Assembly (NCBI RefSeq): GCF_003073045.1
Contig: NC_037597.1
Coordinates: forward strand, 6,382,717 to 6,446,716
Origin: Pomacea canaliculata
Lineage: Eukaryota; Mollusca; Gastropoda; Architaenioglossa; Ampullariidae
Reading direction: 5' to 3'
Length of the DNA: 64,000 nucleotides
This document shows positions 35,601 through 48,149 of the stretch, in pieces. The position numbers were made by a program, and so were the translations under genes. Within the stretch, counting starts at the first letter, position 1; each line of letters begins with the position of its first letter. The notes below the pieces were generated by a model, which saw only the letters and a program-made list of their open reading frames with translations, was not told the DNA's origin and ran no database searches.

Positions 35601-35810
35601 GTATTTTTTTAACAGGAAAGAAGTGAATCTGCCGAGTAAAAATGAATACTTGTGATACATTCTTAAAACCCACAGCACGTACAGACCCACACACTTTTGT
35701 GGAGTACCTTCAATTCGGTCTTCAAGCCATGCAATAAACTGCCGGGTTGCCCCTGGTCGCACACTGTGCAGCAACAGTTCAAATGCTTCCTTAGCTTGAT
35801 TGAGGTCCAT
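29672..35810 (-). CDS. Class I SAM-dependent methyltransferase-like protein, family not recognised
   Basis: Nine exons on the minus strand: 35708-35810, 34953-34987, 34473-34614, 33607-33728, 32793-32903, 31926-31971, 30709-30769, 30406-30496, 29672-29803. They join in frame to 280 residues. Seen: an N-terminal helical part (MDLNQAKEAFELLLHSVRPG), a CxxC pair in SRNVCTQCG (Cys82, Cys85), the Rossmann motif I VDIGSRTGAILYG (122-134), the acidic strand-2 end IIGVEMD (Glu148, which should bind the SAM ribose) and a motif-IV-like strand DVLVLNNVFEFF (188-199). GTLLVTVPS follows as a late beta strand. This order fits a class I methyltransferase; the acceptor substrate is unknown. The 35-nt second exon was found from splice sites and phase (it repairs a phase 1 to phase 0 mismatch), so it needs transcript support. 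The gene is divergent from the transaminase gene. No lesion was seen. Confidence 0.82.
31102..31270 (+). mobile_element. LINE endonuclease/reverse-transcriptase C-terminal fragment
   Basis: Lies in an intron of the methyltransferase-like gene, opposite in sense. One frame reads GKLVFFGHVT, then DWTG with stops between. A shifted frame continues QNRKEWCALSGAASIHVFPQ. This is the familiar tail of non-LTR retrotransposon ORF2 proteins, badly decayed. Confidence 0.55.
33045..33271. mobile_element. hAT-type MITE, 227 bp, in an intron of the methyltransferase-like gene
   Basis: Perfect 15-bp terminal inverted repeats, TAAGGTGACCAGACG and CGTCTGGTCACCTTA, with a perfect 8-bp target duplication CTGAATAG (33037-33044 and 33272-33279). 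The interior has repeated TCCCGC blocks. The good preservation suggests fairly recent insertion. Confidence 0.9.
33375..33470. mobile_element. Probable solo left end of a hAT-type element
   Basis: Starts CAGGGATGGGAAATGTCCAG and has CACGGGCCATAT, like the left ends of the hAT elements at 8727 and 19621. No matching right end or target duplication was found, so it is probably truncated. Confidence 0.4.
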
Positions 35811-38601
35811 GGTGAATAATGATCAATCACTGATCAGGTTATCAAACAAAGGATGCTCCAAGTTTTGGTGTGTACACACGTGTATATAAATAATTAAACC
35901 TACCTTTCCACTAAGAAAGCATGTAAAAGAAATGATTCTTAATTATGATGTGAACGACCTTAATGTTTTAATCTGAAGGTGTAGAAACAAAACATGCACA
36001 GAAGTAAACCCCAATTAATACTCTATTCCGTCACAGGCTCCGGGGTCAAATCGAACACTGCCAAGACCTGATCAAATCGACCACTGATTTAAAGATGATC
36101 AGCTCATGATTTGAAGACCGACAGATAGTTATCTGTAGTCACTTCAACGACTGCCTACCAAATCACACGTTTATCGAGTATAGTGTGTAAACAGTTTGAG
36201 AAACCATTGTCTTCGAGATGAATTTGTCACGTGATTAAGCTCAGCCACTGTACCAAACATAATAAATGTTGTACGTGTGAATGTCAGGCAATCAAAGACA
36301 TGCTCTAGTTCATACATTTATGAAAAGCAGGGCATTAAAATAGAAACGATTGATCTGGCGATGTGCAGAAACATTTACTCCTGCGCTATATAGTTTTTTG
36401 TTGTTGTTTTATTATTTATTTCCTCGCATGTGTGACTAAGTGCAGACCTGTAAAAGTTTACATTTACACCCCCATCAACGCGAGAGCTCATTCTCTTGTT
36501 TTCAACAATAATGATAATACTCCGTGTGTGTGATCGAGGTTCTTCTTTAGGATCAAAACCGGGTTCAAAACTCTTTACACACAAACATGAATTAAAGGCG
36601 CATGATAGAAGTATATATATACTTGTTTAGGATAATCGACAGACTCACACACGCACGTACGCAGATCGATCGAGAGTGAGAGAGTATCCGGACTTTATAA
36701 AAAAAGAAGCAAATATAGTGAAGGGGTGATGGTGTCATTGACAATAAGAAATATACTGCGACAAATACTATTTAATTCTCTGAGGTCTAAGATACATGAC
36801 AGTGTGATAAGCAACACTTTTAGTCAAGTTGTAGATCGAGCTATCGATCGACCCTTCAAGTCTTGGATCGCCACGTACCGCTTTTCAACATATACCGACT
36901 TCGGATGATCTCTGGCATGATATGCCTCTGACTTCTTAATTTGCCTGCTTATCCCCGCTTTTTTAAAATCATATATAGATATCAACAGATGCCGTAGTAA
37001 CCACGACGGACAATATTTCGTGAAATTCTCCAGTGAAACTACAGTGCTTACTCTTTTCTGCGGGTCATTGTGCACCCTGGGTGATGACAGTCTTAAAGAT
37101 TTGCGATTACAAATATCAGCAAGAGCAAAGATAATGCTTAAAATTTCCACCAAAGGTCATAAATGTTATCCACTATGAGGACGTAGACATTGTCGACACT
37201 TCGGAGGGTATAGCAACTCGATCTGAGGCTATCGAAGTTTTTCTGTCTTCCACAGATTTCTTCGGGCTACTTTTCCCTTGTTCTTGCATGCAGGGCCAAT
37301 AGGAGGACGCTCTTCTTCGTTCATTCTTCTAAATGCTAGTTTGTGAATGAACTGTGATTGTGCGGGTGTCAGGTAAGTGTGACGGTACAGGTATGAATGT
37401 GTGATATGGTGTGACTGGTCGTTGAATATGATGTTGTGCTGTGCGGTTCTTGACTGTTAGTTACAACTGTTTCCTTATAAAGCTGCTTACTAAGTGATCT
37501 CTGAGATAAATGATCTAAGCTGCTTTGTAGATTGCAAAAACAAACAGTGCTTAGCTTAATATATATATAGCTAGGCTCCTAAGGCCTCTTCTGCTAATTA
37601 CATCGACAGTCAACATCGCACAGCGACGGACTTTCACGATGTCACGTGCCGACTGTCCAAAAATAATCCATACAGAAAAGCGTTTAATATGTAGAAAACT
37701 GTTTATGGGCTAACTATTCAAAAACACAAAAACACAAAAGAGAACAAAAACCCACGAAAGAGCAGACGACGATTCAAGAGCTCTCGTATTTAAGAAGGTA
37801 CAAAAGTTGATCATTACAGGTCTGTGTTCAGCGACATGGGTCTTCCTCCTTATCATAAGTCTGACATTTGAACCCGATGTTCACAATCGCAGTCAACTGG
37901 TACCACCACCATCACCACAACCATAGCAACAACAATTAAAATAAAAAAAGATTAAGTACAAACAATAGTAATAAAAGAGAAATCCGTCTACAAGAACGAT
38001 CTTGGGATCTCGATCTGTTTATTGCTTTGCCCGTTTTGTGTACGGAGAGGGGAAACTTCATCGATCGGATCAAAGGTACCCGAGTAATCACACACGAGAC
38101 TCATTTGGTCGGTTTTAAACCCAGCGCTGTTGTGATGACACTCACAGGTGCGTCCAATCACGAAGCTGTATTTATACGTCCGTGTTCCGCAATGAATAAT
38201 CGGTAGTGATCGATAAATTCATCCTCAGCACTTTTTTTATTTGCTGAAACAAAGCATCGTTTGTTCGGCAATGGCTGACTCGGTAGCTTTTGTCTTCGGT
38301 CGTCAATCAAGCTGTCCCTACTTAGTTGTGGTGGAGTCGTCCTTTGAGCGTGGCTGACTTTTGCTCCTGGTAGCGGTTGAGCTATATTTTAGATTTGTGT
38401 CGACGGCCACGTTGTCCGGTGACCTTTTCAACTCCTTTGCTCCTTTGACCTCGCAGATAGCCTCTCACGAAGAATAGTGAAACAAGCAGTATTATCTGTG
38501 AACCGAGGTTGAGGGCCTTTTATCTTGGTGGAGATATATAAAGGTTTTGACCGAGGCTGCTGTCTCTCTTCCTGCTACTCAAAGCTTCGGTAACGGCCAA
38601 A
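35811..38601. other. Divergent intergenic region between methyltransferase and transaminase genes
   Basis: Should hold both promoters. A CCAAT box on the + strand (GGGCCAATAGG, near 37292) is followed by TGTCAGGTAAGT near 37368, which could be the donor of an untranslated first exon of the transaminase gene. Another CCAAT sits near 38156. Neither is proven, and no coding sequence was recognised. Confidence 0.35.
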
Positions 38602-41600
38602 ATGATGCTGTCGGCTGTGACAACAGTGGGCTTGCTGGAAACTCGTGCTGCACTTGCAAGGAATTTGAAATCAACTTGCACAGCATGTGCGCAGGTTTCC
38701 AAGACAACACAAGAAATGCGGTTGACCTGGGGACGCCAGGCTTCGGCCCTATATTCAGTGTCGGCAACATCGCGAGTTGCAGGTTGGTACACGAGTGCAG
38801 GACACGTCTACAGTAGCCACCACCACCATAAATGCTGCTCCGTTATATGATCAGTTCAATATTGTTTTTTAATATTAATATTTGCATGGCTGTTGTTGCT
38901 AGTTTGTAGTTAGTAAACTGATCATCAACATCTGTTGTTAATTAGCGTGCTTTGAATTGAGTTTGCTGGATTGTTCAAGTGTACGAATCTCTATTGTCCC
39001 AGAAATAATGTACGCCCCATACACGCGCTACACGAACATTGTTTGAAAGAAAATATGTAATGTGTGTGTCATGACAGCCCTTTGAATCAGCCAGATATGA
39101 AATATGTCTGCTAGTACTCACATTGCAATCAGGTATTTTTGATGTCATCCTGCATTTTTTTTATTTACACTAGAAGAGATGAGTACTTTTGGCAGAATTT
39201 CAAAAATGTTTGACTGGCAAATGGGAATATGCAAACTTTTTTAACCTTGGCTTAAACAATTTTAACATATTGCACACTTATGTTATTCAATGTGATCACT
39301 ACTGCAACATCAGGTACAGACTAAAAGTCTCAACCTCATGGCATTCAATTAAATGCCAGAAGCAGATTTTTAATGTCCACTATTTTTTCAGACAAAAAGC
39401 TGTTTACCCCAGGCCCACTACAGGTGTCATTGACAGTAAAAGAGGCCATGTTAAGAGATCTGGGTTCAAGAGACACAGAGTTCGTCAATACAGTCAAATC
39501 TATTCGTTCTCATCTCCTCCAGATTGCAGGTTGGATATAGTGAATATTTCACATCAAATTAATATCAAGTAGAAATGTGTTTATATGCTTGTGTACTTGT
39601 GTGTTCATTTGTCTGAAGCAACTTAGTTGCTGCCAGCTGCACTATTTACACTGGTTGAGAGCATATTGTATAGCATTTAGCTGAAGTTATTTTTTTAGTA
39701 GGGTGGGGTAAGGTGCAGATGGTTATGGTTGATTTTTTCAATTTAGTGGCTGTCGTTAGTGGCCAGCATTAGTATTTTCACACTTACAGTACTCATTTGC
39801 CTCTGTTCATTTTCTTTGTGCACGCTTGACTGACTTACTACTGTTTGGTTTAACTTTTAGGTTTGGGCTTTGAGAATTTTAAATCCAGTTTAAATCTTAC
39901 CTCAATAATATGTACACAGGTGTCACAGAAAAGACCTTCACATGTGTACCAATTCAAGGGAGTGGAACTTTTGCAGTCGAAGCTGTGCTTCAGACAAGTG
40001 TTCCTCGAAAAAGCAGCAAAGTAAGTTAATAAGAATTAATAATAATGAACATTTTTATAACACTTCTCCAATGATTTGCTCAGTGCTTTACAAAAGTGAT
40101 GGACAGACATAAAACAGACACATTCACTGCTACAACACACACACATCTATTCATACATAAGGTAAATACATGTTATCCAGTCATGGTCAGGACAGGGCTG
40201 TAATGGAGTCTCTGTTCTGAAAAAAAGCTTCTTGTTCTAAAGGTGGTAAGAGAATCAGAGTGACGGTTAATCTGTTCCAAGTTGATGGGGCTAGGTAGGA
40301 GAACAGTTCTGGCCATACATCTTTGTCTTAGCTAGTGAGATACAAAGAAGCTTGGTATCAGAAGAGGAGCAAAGAAGTTGTGTGTGTGTCTAGATGGGAG
40401 AAAGTTTGGAGAGGTACCAAGGACCAGTCCCAGAAACAGAGAAATAAGTCAGAGTGGAAAGTTTGTAGAGTGTACAATTGGCGACTGCCAGCCAGTTATA
40501 ATATTTATTATATTAAAAGTTATTATAAGATTTGTTTAATCTGAGGAAGGGAAATCTTCTGTTTTTCAAATACAAATTCTATTTATTATCTTACATAAAA
40601 GGGTAGAAATAAAGCCTAGTGCAGGATTGTGCATACGCATATGTAGGTGTGGGTGTGTGCATGTGCCTGTGTATGAATGCTTGACTCAAATTAAGTAATT
40701 CAAAGGATATTTGAATATAAAATCATTGTTGAAAGAATTTTCAGGATAAATCAGTTCTGGGACAAATAATGTGCACTAGACAATATTTCTATAAGTTCTT
40801 TTCCAAATATGGCTTTTCATCATTAGACATTTTGGAGGTTCTAAATAATTATAACTTTATGATAGTGTTTCTTATTTTTCAATATTATTGTTGTTTGTGT
40901 TTGTCAAACGCTTAAGTGCAGATAGACATACTGAATTTTTCTCATGAAATTATTTTGTTAAAGGTTCTCATTCTGCAAAATGGAGCATATGGTAAGAGAA
41001 TGGGTAAAATCTGTGATGTAGCTTCCATTCCATATCATATGGAAGACTTTCCAGAAAATTCTATTGTGGAACCAAGTCGAGTGTCTGAAATTCTGAAAGA
41101 AAATAGCAGCTTCACTCATGTCAGCATCGTCCATTGTGAGACGAGTTCTGGGGTCTTCAACCCTGTAGAAGAAGTGGGAAAAATTGTTAAGACTCTTGCA
41201 CCAGGTAAGTGTCACCTTATCATTAGTGAGCTGCACTTTGGGAGTTTATTGCATTATTCTAAAAACCTTTAACTGTGGACAGTGACACAAGATGAACAGC
41301 TAGGTGCTGGTAAACTGGTCATTTTGTGAATGGTCAAGGGGAGGCAACCTGCACCAGAAATATTTTACATGCACATATATTACTGATGTAACCCTTTTCC
41401 GGATTAAGCCTGTACTGTTCTCCTCCATTTCTTACAGCACTCTATTGGAATACCATATTTGGACTCTGGTGTCTTATCAGTACAGTGATTATTCTTCCTG
41501 TCTGTTGGTTTATTATTTTTCTTTTGGGCATACTACTTTGTTAAACTTCTTTTTATAGTTTTGAACTATTATTTTCTTGTCTTACATGATTTTTTGATTG

Positions 41601-43859
41601 TCTGTTGTGAAAGCAGTTTACTTGAAGCATGCGCTTTATAAAATACATTATTATTATTACTACTACTACTACACAGCTATACAATTGTGCAAAATAATGT
41701 TGTAAAGAACAATTATTAGTCATATATTAGAGGTGAAGTAACCCTGTCATAGATGACATCCGAAAGGCGAAAGAGATGACTCATTTTGTTACTTTTTCCC
41801 CAGATATGCAGGATGTACATGGTTGCCCAGGCTCACTTATTTCTTGCTTTCCACCTTGACATGTGCAGGCACTGTCTACTTTGTAGATGCTATGAGCAGT
41901 TTTGGTGCAGTTCCACTAGATGTAGAGGCCAGTCAAATAGATTTTCTTGTCAGTTCTGCAAATAAATGTCTGCAAGGTGTACCTGGATTCTCCTATGCCA
42001 TAGCACGCAAAAGTGCCCTGGAGAAATGCAAAGGTACAGCTGATTTTTTTATTATTATTGTCAACTTTACTTTAAATTTATTTACATCTTCTTGATGGGA
42101 AGTCTTAAAAACATGACTCTTTTGTAAAAGAACCTTTGGATTGAGGGTAGATTCTACATACATGGAGTTTTTAAATAAAAGATAATCGAAATCATCAGAA
42201 AGATCCGTTCAGTAAAACTACCAGATAACTACTACAGATTTTTACAGATACATGTATAAATGTTGATGCTTGTGATAAACTTTCTTGGATCTTTTTGTTG
42301 CAGGCAATGCTAGAAGCTATACTCTTGATTTATATGACCAGAATGAAGGACTTGATAAATCTGGTCAGTTCCGATTCACTCCAGCTACCCATGCTATGCT
42401 TGCCTTCCAGCAAGCCCTGAGTGAATTTGAGGAAGAGGGAGGTGTGGCTGGGCGTGCCAGAAGGTAATGTTGCATATTTCTTTAGTTCTATATATACTTT
42501 CTTGGAGTGAACAAAATTTTTTGAGACAAGTCAAGTTTATATGAATCTTATTTGCTGTATTCCTTCTTTACATTTGTATTTTGAAAATGAAACTTCAAAA
42601 TGTTAGAAGTGAGGGTAGATTATATATATATGCATTCATTTTAACTACAGTGATTCAAATTTAATTATGGTGTCCATATGTCAAGAGTTTTTTTTTTTCA
42701 CAAGATATCTTGCATATTTGGTAATTGTAGATGACACTGTCCTTTCTAGCATTCTCATTTCTAATCTACCAAGAAACTGAAACTTTTATGCATTCATGAG
42801 CTAGATTATTACCATGAGTATTTGTAAAACATTTATAAATATGACAGTTTAAAAGAAAGATATGCTTCCATTTTCAGATACAAAGAGAACCAAAGAATTA
42901 TTGCAGAAGGTATGAGACGTTTGGGGTTCAAAGAATTGCTGGAGCCATCAGTGCAGGGATACATAATTACTTCTTATTATTATCCCTCTGATCCAAACTT
43001 CAACTTTACAGAGTTCTACAATAGACTGAATGATAAAGGTACTGTGAAAACTGTAAAAAGATATTGATAGTGAAATGATGACAGAAACATGTTATACTTA
43101 CAGGCTAGATATTTTCAGAAGTATAGTAATGGTAGAAGAAAATAAACCTTTACACTCAAGAAAAAAGTAGTACTCACCGAAGGTTTCAGCATGTATCTGC
43201 ATGCCCTCATTGGCAACATATAAGTTGAGTGACCAACTTATTCAGTGCACACCACCCTGAGATAAACTCGGGGCATATGACTGAATGAGACTGTTGCACT
43301 CTGCCGGCAGCTGGTTTCACACTTGTTCTTTATTGATTGAAAGTTTTGCCGCCTTGATGTAAATGAAATATATCACTGAAAAAGAGCTGTTGTTTATAAA
43401 TATCATTATTAACCCTACAACGTTTAAGAATTTTTGCTTTAAACCATAGATTTTAAAGCATGAACATTATTAACTTTAACATCTCTTTCATCATCTTAAT
43501 CCCTATTCTGGATGTATGTTATGTGTAGTCTGGACACAAAAGAGGGGAGAGGATGTGTTTATGTGTGCTTAGTAGATGCCTGCAAGCATATTTGTGCACT
43601 TTGAAAATGAATGTATGGGCATCAGTTACATTTCATTATTTATTGCCTGATTTGTAAATTCTTGTATGTTTAAACTGTAAAAATCTATGTTTTCTTTGAA
43701 TTTTCAGATCAGGTCATCTATCCAGGAAAAACACTTGATACAGACTGTTTTCGCATTGGTAACATTGGCCACCTCTTTCCAGAAGACATGCGAAGATTGA
43801 TTCAATGTATAGAAGAAGTGTGTCATGATATGAAGATGAGAATTCCTGTCAGAAATTGA
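38602..43859 (+). CDS. 2-aminoethylphosphonate:pyruvate transaminase (PLP, fold type I)
   Basis: Expected to convert 2-aminoethylphosphonate and pyruvate to phosphonoacetaldehyde and alanine. Exons: 38602-38782, 39392-39529, 39920-40020, 40964-41204, 41869-42033, 42304-42463, 42878-43038, 43708-43859; 432 residues. Seen: LFTPGPL and LRDLGSRD at the N-terminal domain entry, then [15 protein letters not shown] (116-130; PLP phosphate and substrate loop) and [11 protein letters not shown]. These are followed by [11 protein letters not shown] (Asp227 facing the pyridine nitrogen), [13 protein letters not shown] (Lys253, PLP Schiff base) and DCFRIGNIG (Arg398, expected to bind the substrate acid group). 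The motif set matches PhnW-type enzymes better than alanine-glyoxylate or serine-pyruvate transaminases. The first 60 residues lie outside the family domain, lack acidic residues at the start and are rich in Arg, Ser, Thr and Ala, so a mitochondrial presequence is inferred. AATAAA lies at 44098. Confidence 0.9.
40030..40460. repeat. Probable dispersed repeat in transaminase intron 3
   Basis: Starts with an AATAATAATG run and GCTCAGTGCTTTACAAAAG, like the reversed end of elements with a GCGCTTTA-type tail. It continues with text about TCTGTTCCAAG that resembles a second block at about 44400-44790. I cannot name the family. Confidence 0.3.
41560..41676 (+). repeat. Probable retroelement 3' tail in transaminase intron 4
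   Basis: GCGCTTTATAAAATACATT followed by a run of ATT and ACT triplets is the usual tail of invertebrate LINE/SINE elements. No coding remnant was recognised upstream. Confidence 0.3.
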
Positions 43860-45310
43860 GTCTTATTTTCATCACAGACACAAATCCTGTTTTCATATAG
43901 GATTAAACCTGTAAGGCTTTTCTTGAATTTGTTTTTTTTTCAAACGTTGAATTTTTTTCTATTTTGCAATATGACTGCCACCACCATAAGTTCCTCACAT
44001 TGGGTCAGAATCCGGTATTTTCTACAATGAAATTAGGAATGAGAAATGTTGGATGTGATGAGTCACTTTTTGAATGAGCAGATAATGTGTGTGTAACAAT
44101 AAAGTGGGTTTTCTTTTGTTGTTTTTTGCATTGAGGGAACAGTCATAAGGGTAAAATATATTACTCACTTTTGTCTTTATTATTGTATCATTGCACATAA
44201 GGCTAAATATAATTTCTATAATTCACATTTGAGTTACAGAAAATGTTTTTCTTATTTATAACAATTGCTAAAGCAATTGATGATTTACTTATTTGCATGT
44301 CCATCTGAATATTTGATCTATGCAGCCTATGTTAATATATAATGGAATAATATATGTAATTCTGGACCATTATGTACACCTTGATGTCTTTCAGACCAAC
44401 CATTCTATTGCTTTCCTGACAATGATGATGATGCACTTTTAAATAGCTCTATTCCCACTAAGGTGTAGTGGGTTTTACAGTCATGATACATACCTTTTCC
44501 CAGAAAATGCGCAAAGGCAATCACAAAGCGATACAAGCATACATAAAATTAAATGCATACGTATAATCCCTGTCTCTCTGATTCAAACAAATATAACCTT
44601 ACAGCAAGAACGTATAAATTTATATGTAGAACAAGCAAATGGAGAATTATTTAAGGAAAAGCCAGACAGAAATATGTTTTCAGCGGAGATTTGAACTGGC
44701 AAGTCTGTGTCCATTTCTCAGCTCAGTGGACAGCAAGTTCCACTTGCCTGGGGTAGAAGTGAAGGAAAAGTGTCCCAAAGATCTGAGGTTAGACTTTGAT
44801 AAGTTATATTATTTCTGTCATCTTACCAACATTCTTTGTATTTTTTAGGATTTCTTGTCGCTTTAATTTATATTGCACAGAAGTCTTCATAACTGTATAA
44901 TTACAAAAGCTTTTGCAATTAAAGACGATGTACTATACCAAAGTACATGCATAAACTTTGAACAATTTTTCATTTTTGGCAAGTGAAGACAGTCACCATG
45001 GGAAAGCAAGTGAGTGAGGGAGAGAATTAGTGGCATAAGAAAAAGTAGTAGGAGAACCAGAATCATTTTAGAGAAGAAAGATTAAAATCTGAAATGTTTT
45101 CAGGTTCCATTAAAAACAAGAAATTGTCAATCAGGGTTTTATAATAAAAGACACCGCTTCTCAGGCCTGACGAGGGTCAGGGAAGACTGATGTACCTGCG
45201 AGGCTGTGGAAGAGGCCCCACTGCCGCGCTGCCGCTGGCCTGAATTGTTTGAACACATTTCCCACAGAGTAACCTCAAAGGTCGACTAAACTAATGTCTG
45301 CTAAAGTTAG
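43860..45310. other. 3' flank of the transaminase gene
   Basis: Holds the 3' UTR and poly(A) signal. From about 44400 there is a block (GGAGATTTGAACTGG, CAGCAAGTTCCACTTGCCTG) that looks like an interspersed repeat. A short GC-rich patch lies near 45200. No gene was seen. Confidence 0.4.
44098..44103 (+). other. Poly(A) signal of the transaminase gene
   Basis: AATAAA 239 nt past the stop, followed at once by a GT-rich stretch (GTGGGTTTTCTTTTGTTG), as expected downstream of a cleavage site. Confidence 0.7.
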
Positions 45311-46070
45311 GTTCTCATTCTGCAAAAATGTAGCATATATGGCAAGAGAAAGGGCAAAAACTTTGATGTACCTTCCCTCCCATATCATATGGAAGACTGT
45401 CTCTGAAATTCTCAAAGAAAATAGTTTCATCCTCGTCAGTATCGTCCATTGTGAAACAAGTTCTGATATGTTCAACCCTGTAAAGGAAGCGGGAAAGATT
45501 GTAAAAACTCTTGCACTAGGTAGGTAACTGTCAATTTATTGTTAACATATTGCACATGTGAGCTTAACATTATAATTCTAAATTCCTTTGGATCAATGGC
45601 TACTTGTTCCCCACGACAACCAACACCAACAGACCAGCGCATAGTGAAGGGATGTAAACATATGAAGGTAAAGGGGGATAATGAGAACTTGACGATGCCA
45701 ATGGGTTTTTTTTTATGTACATAGACATTCGGCGTAGGAAACAGTAATTTAAAAAAAGTGTTTATACATATCTTAAGGCGACATAGCTGTCATATAGAAC
45801 ATTTAAAAGATGAGTGACAAGATCTTGATTTTGATACATTTCCTGGGTTTGTCAGGTGTGCAGGTGGATTGCCCTCACTTATTTCATGCTTTCCTCCCTT
45901 GGTGTGTGCAAGTACTATCTACTTGGTAGATGCTGTGAGAAGTTTTGGTGCAGTTCCACTAAAATGACTAGCTGTAGAGGCCAGTCAAATAAATTTTCTA
46001 AACAACTTTGCAGATAAAATCTGCAAGGTGTACCTGCATTCTCCTGTGCCATAGCAGGAGAAATGCAACG
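45311..46070 (+). pseudogene. Partial transaminase pseudogene (copies of exons 4 and 5)
   Basis: 45311-45519 copies exon 4 with a 32-nt net deletion (the part encoding [11 protein letters not shown] is lost), an early frame change after TGCAAAAATG and an intact donor. 45911-46070 copies exon 5 with the acceptor changed from GCAG to GCAA, an in-frame stop region near 45965 and further small indels around the PLP lysine. The intervening intron is also related but shorter. No copies of exons 1-3 or 6-8 were seen, so this is a partial segmental duplicate, not a retrocopy. Confidence 0.9.
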
Positions 46071-48064
46071 GTACAGATATTCATTTTTTTTATGTTGCAG
46101 CCTATAATTCACATTTTCATACAAGAGAACATCTGACAGTATATACAGATGGTGTCAGACAAAATATGTTCATCCTCATGATTTATTTAATTCATATCTG
46201 AAGACCCACACAAAAGAAAAATTCTTCTATTTTATAACAATTGTTGGCGTATTACTGATTTATTTATTTTTGTGTCTTTTTCTTTGCTGATTTCTTCAGT
46301 TTATGCTAATATCAGTTGAAAAGGAATTTTTAGATCAGTGAAGTTTAAGAAAATAATTTACAGCTTGATGTTTTTCTGAACAAATATTTTATTACTTTCA
46401 AGATAAAATTATTTTTGTCACTTTGCCAGCATTATTTGAAGTTGCATTGCTGTGCAAAATATCTAACTGGCAATGCCAATATAAATATTATGTCACTACA
46501 ATTCTTTTTCATAATTCACAACATGGCAGACTGCTCACTGCTGAGCAGGTTGTATAGCATGCTTGGTCAGACAAGGATGGGTGGATTGAAAAAGCTGTTA
46601 CTGGTGGGGAAAGTCAGCAAAAGTGGGTGCAAAAATACTTCTATGTAAAGTATGTGATCAGTACAGATTCACATAAAACAAATATGTGTAAATTGAGATA
46701 GAAAAGGGAGGAGCGCGGCTGGCACCACCACTGTTTTTATCTCCTCACTCACTGCAAACAGCCATCAGTGTCTCTTACCTCACTCCTTTGTTCAATCTCC
46801 TTAGTGGAATGCATTGTGCATTGACTGTCAGGAGATGGAATTTCACTCGCGCTACTTTAGGTATCCTGCCTAGTAACTAATGCTCCAAAAAGAAATATTC
46901 ATACTAATCATACAGCATTCAACGTATGACATTGAAAATAAAAGCTGTCTCACCCCTTTTTCGTTGTTAATGTTAGATTAGAGACATTATATATATGTTT
47001 TTTTTTCTCCCTCGCTGCCTTACCTTTCCCAACCTTTATGGAGTCAGGTACCCATTTATGACATTGGATCGCAAATTCTCCACTCGACTGCTTCCGTATA
47101 GCATTTAACAATGAACAATAACAGCTTATAGGTAATCAACATTAACTATGTGCCCCGCTTCCCTCCATCACCCACCCTTTCCCCTCCCGCGTATACTATC
47201 GCGTAATAAAAGCGCGCACACGCACTGCCTATAGTTAGTGAATATGGAGCATACACTGCAAGGGGTCGTTCTCACAGCGATCAAGTAGACCAGGTATGCA
47301 GGTATTCGTCTATGTACAAACATTACACCACAGCAGTGACTGCGACGTGTGGGGCAACAGAATTATGAAACCTGTGACTTTACGAATTTTTAGTTATAAC
47401 TGAACAGGAGTAGCTGTTTTGATGGTGTAATATATAGTAACAGAAACTGAATACTTAGCAAACATGTGCAGAGAAATAGCTAATAAAGCCAAAAACTGCA
47501 GCATAAACACGCGCTTAGGGAATCAAGGGAAGGGCATAAGTGCCCCATGTAGGTGTTTCACCGATAGTTATCATGCCCTGGAACACTTTTAAGTGTGTGG
47601 AGGGCAAGGGGATGTGGCTTTGACGAGACCGCGCATTAAAACCAAAAACAACAAAAACAACTGATCAAGGAAGCCTGTTCACACAGTTGTGCTTGTAGAC
47701 ATTGCCTTGCCTATATTTTAACATTAATTGTCACAAATTTACAGCAGATCGATCTTTAATTTTCTTAGCCTAAGCGTAGTAGAAATCTAAACAAAGCAAA
47801 GATACGACAAGACAGGTGCATGGGTACCTTGTATGCCCAGTATAGAAGATTAGTTATTCCAGATTAATTTTGAGTAGGAACTTAAAAAAGTAGGACAAAA
47901 CTTTTTTAGGTATAAATAAAATTAACAGGCAACAAAAAGCATTTATTTTTACATCATTTAAACCAATAGCGTGGCAGTGTTTGTTTTGTTGTTGTGGTCT
48001 ATAATTGAATAATACCATAAAACAAACCCACCTTTTGTGCGATCCTGACCAACTTTGGCATAAA
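46071..48064. other. Unannotated region
   Basis: No coding exons, RNA gene or clear mobile element was recognised. A GC-richer patch near 47170-47310 (CCCTCCCGCGTATACTATCG, then CGCGCACACGCAC) could be a promoter but has no supported gene downstream. Confidence 0.4.
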
Positions 48065-48065
48065 T

Positions 48066-48148
<83 letters not shown>
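48065..48148. repeat. (GTT)n microsatellite
   Basis: About 28 units of TTG/GTT with one missing base near 48100. The long Asn/Thr or Val/Leu frames here are artefacts of the repeat. Confidence 0.97.
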
Positions 48149-48149
<1 letters not shown>

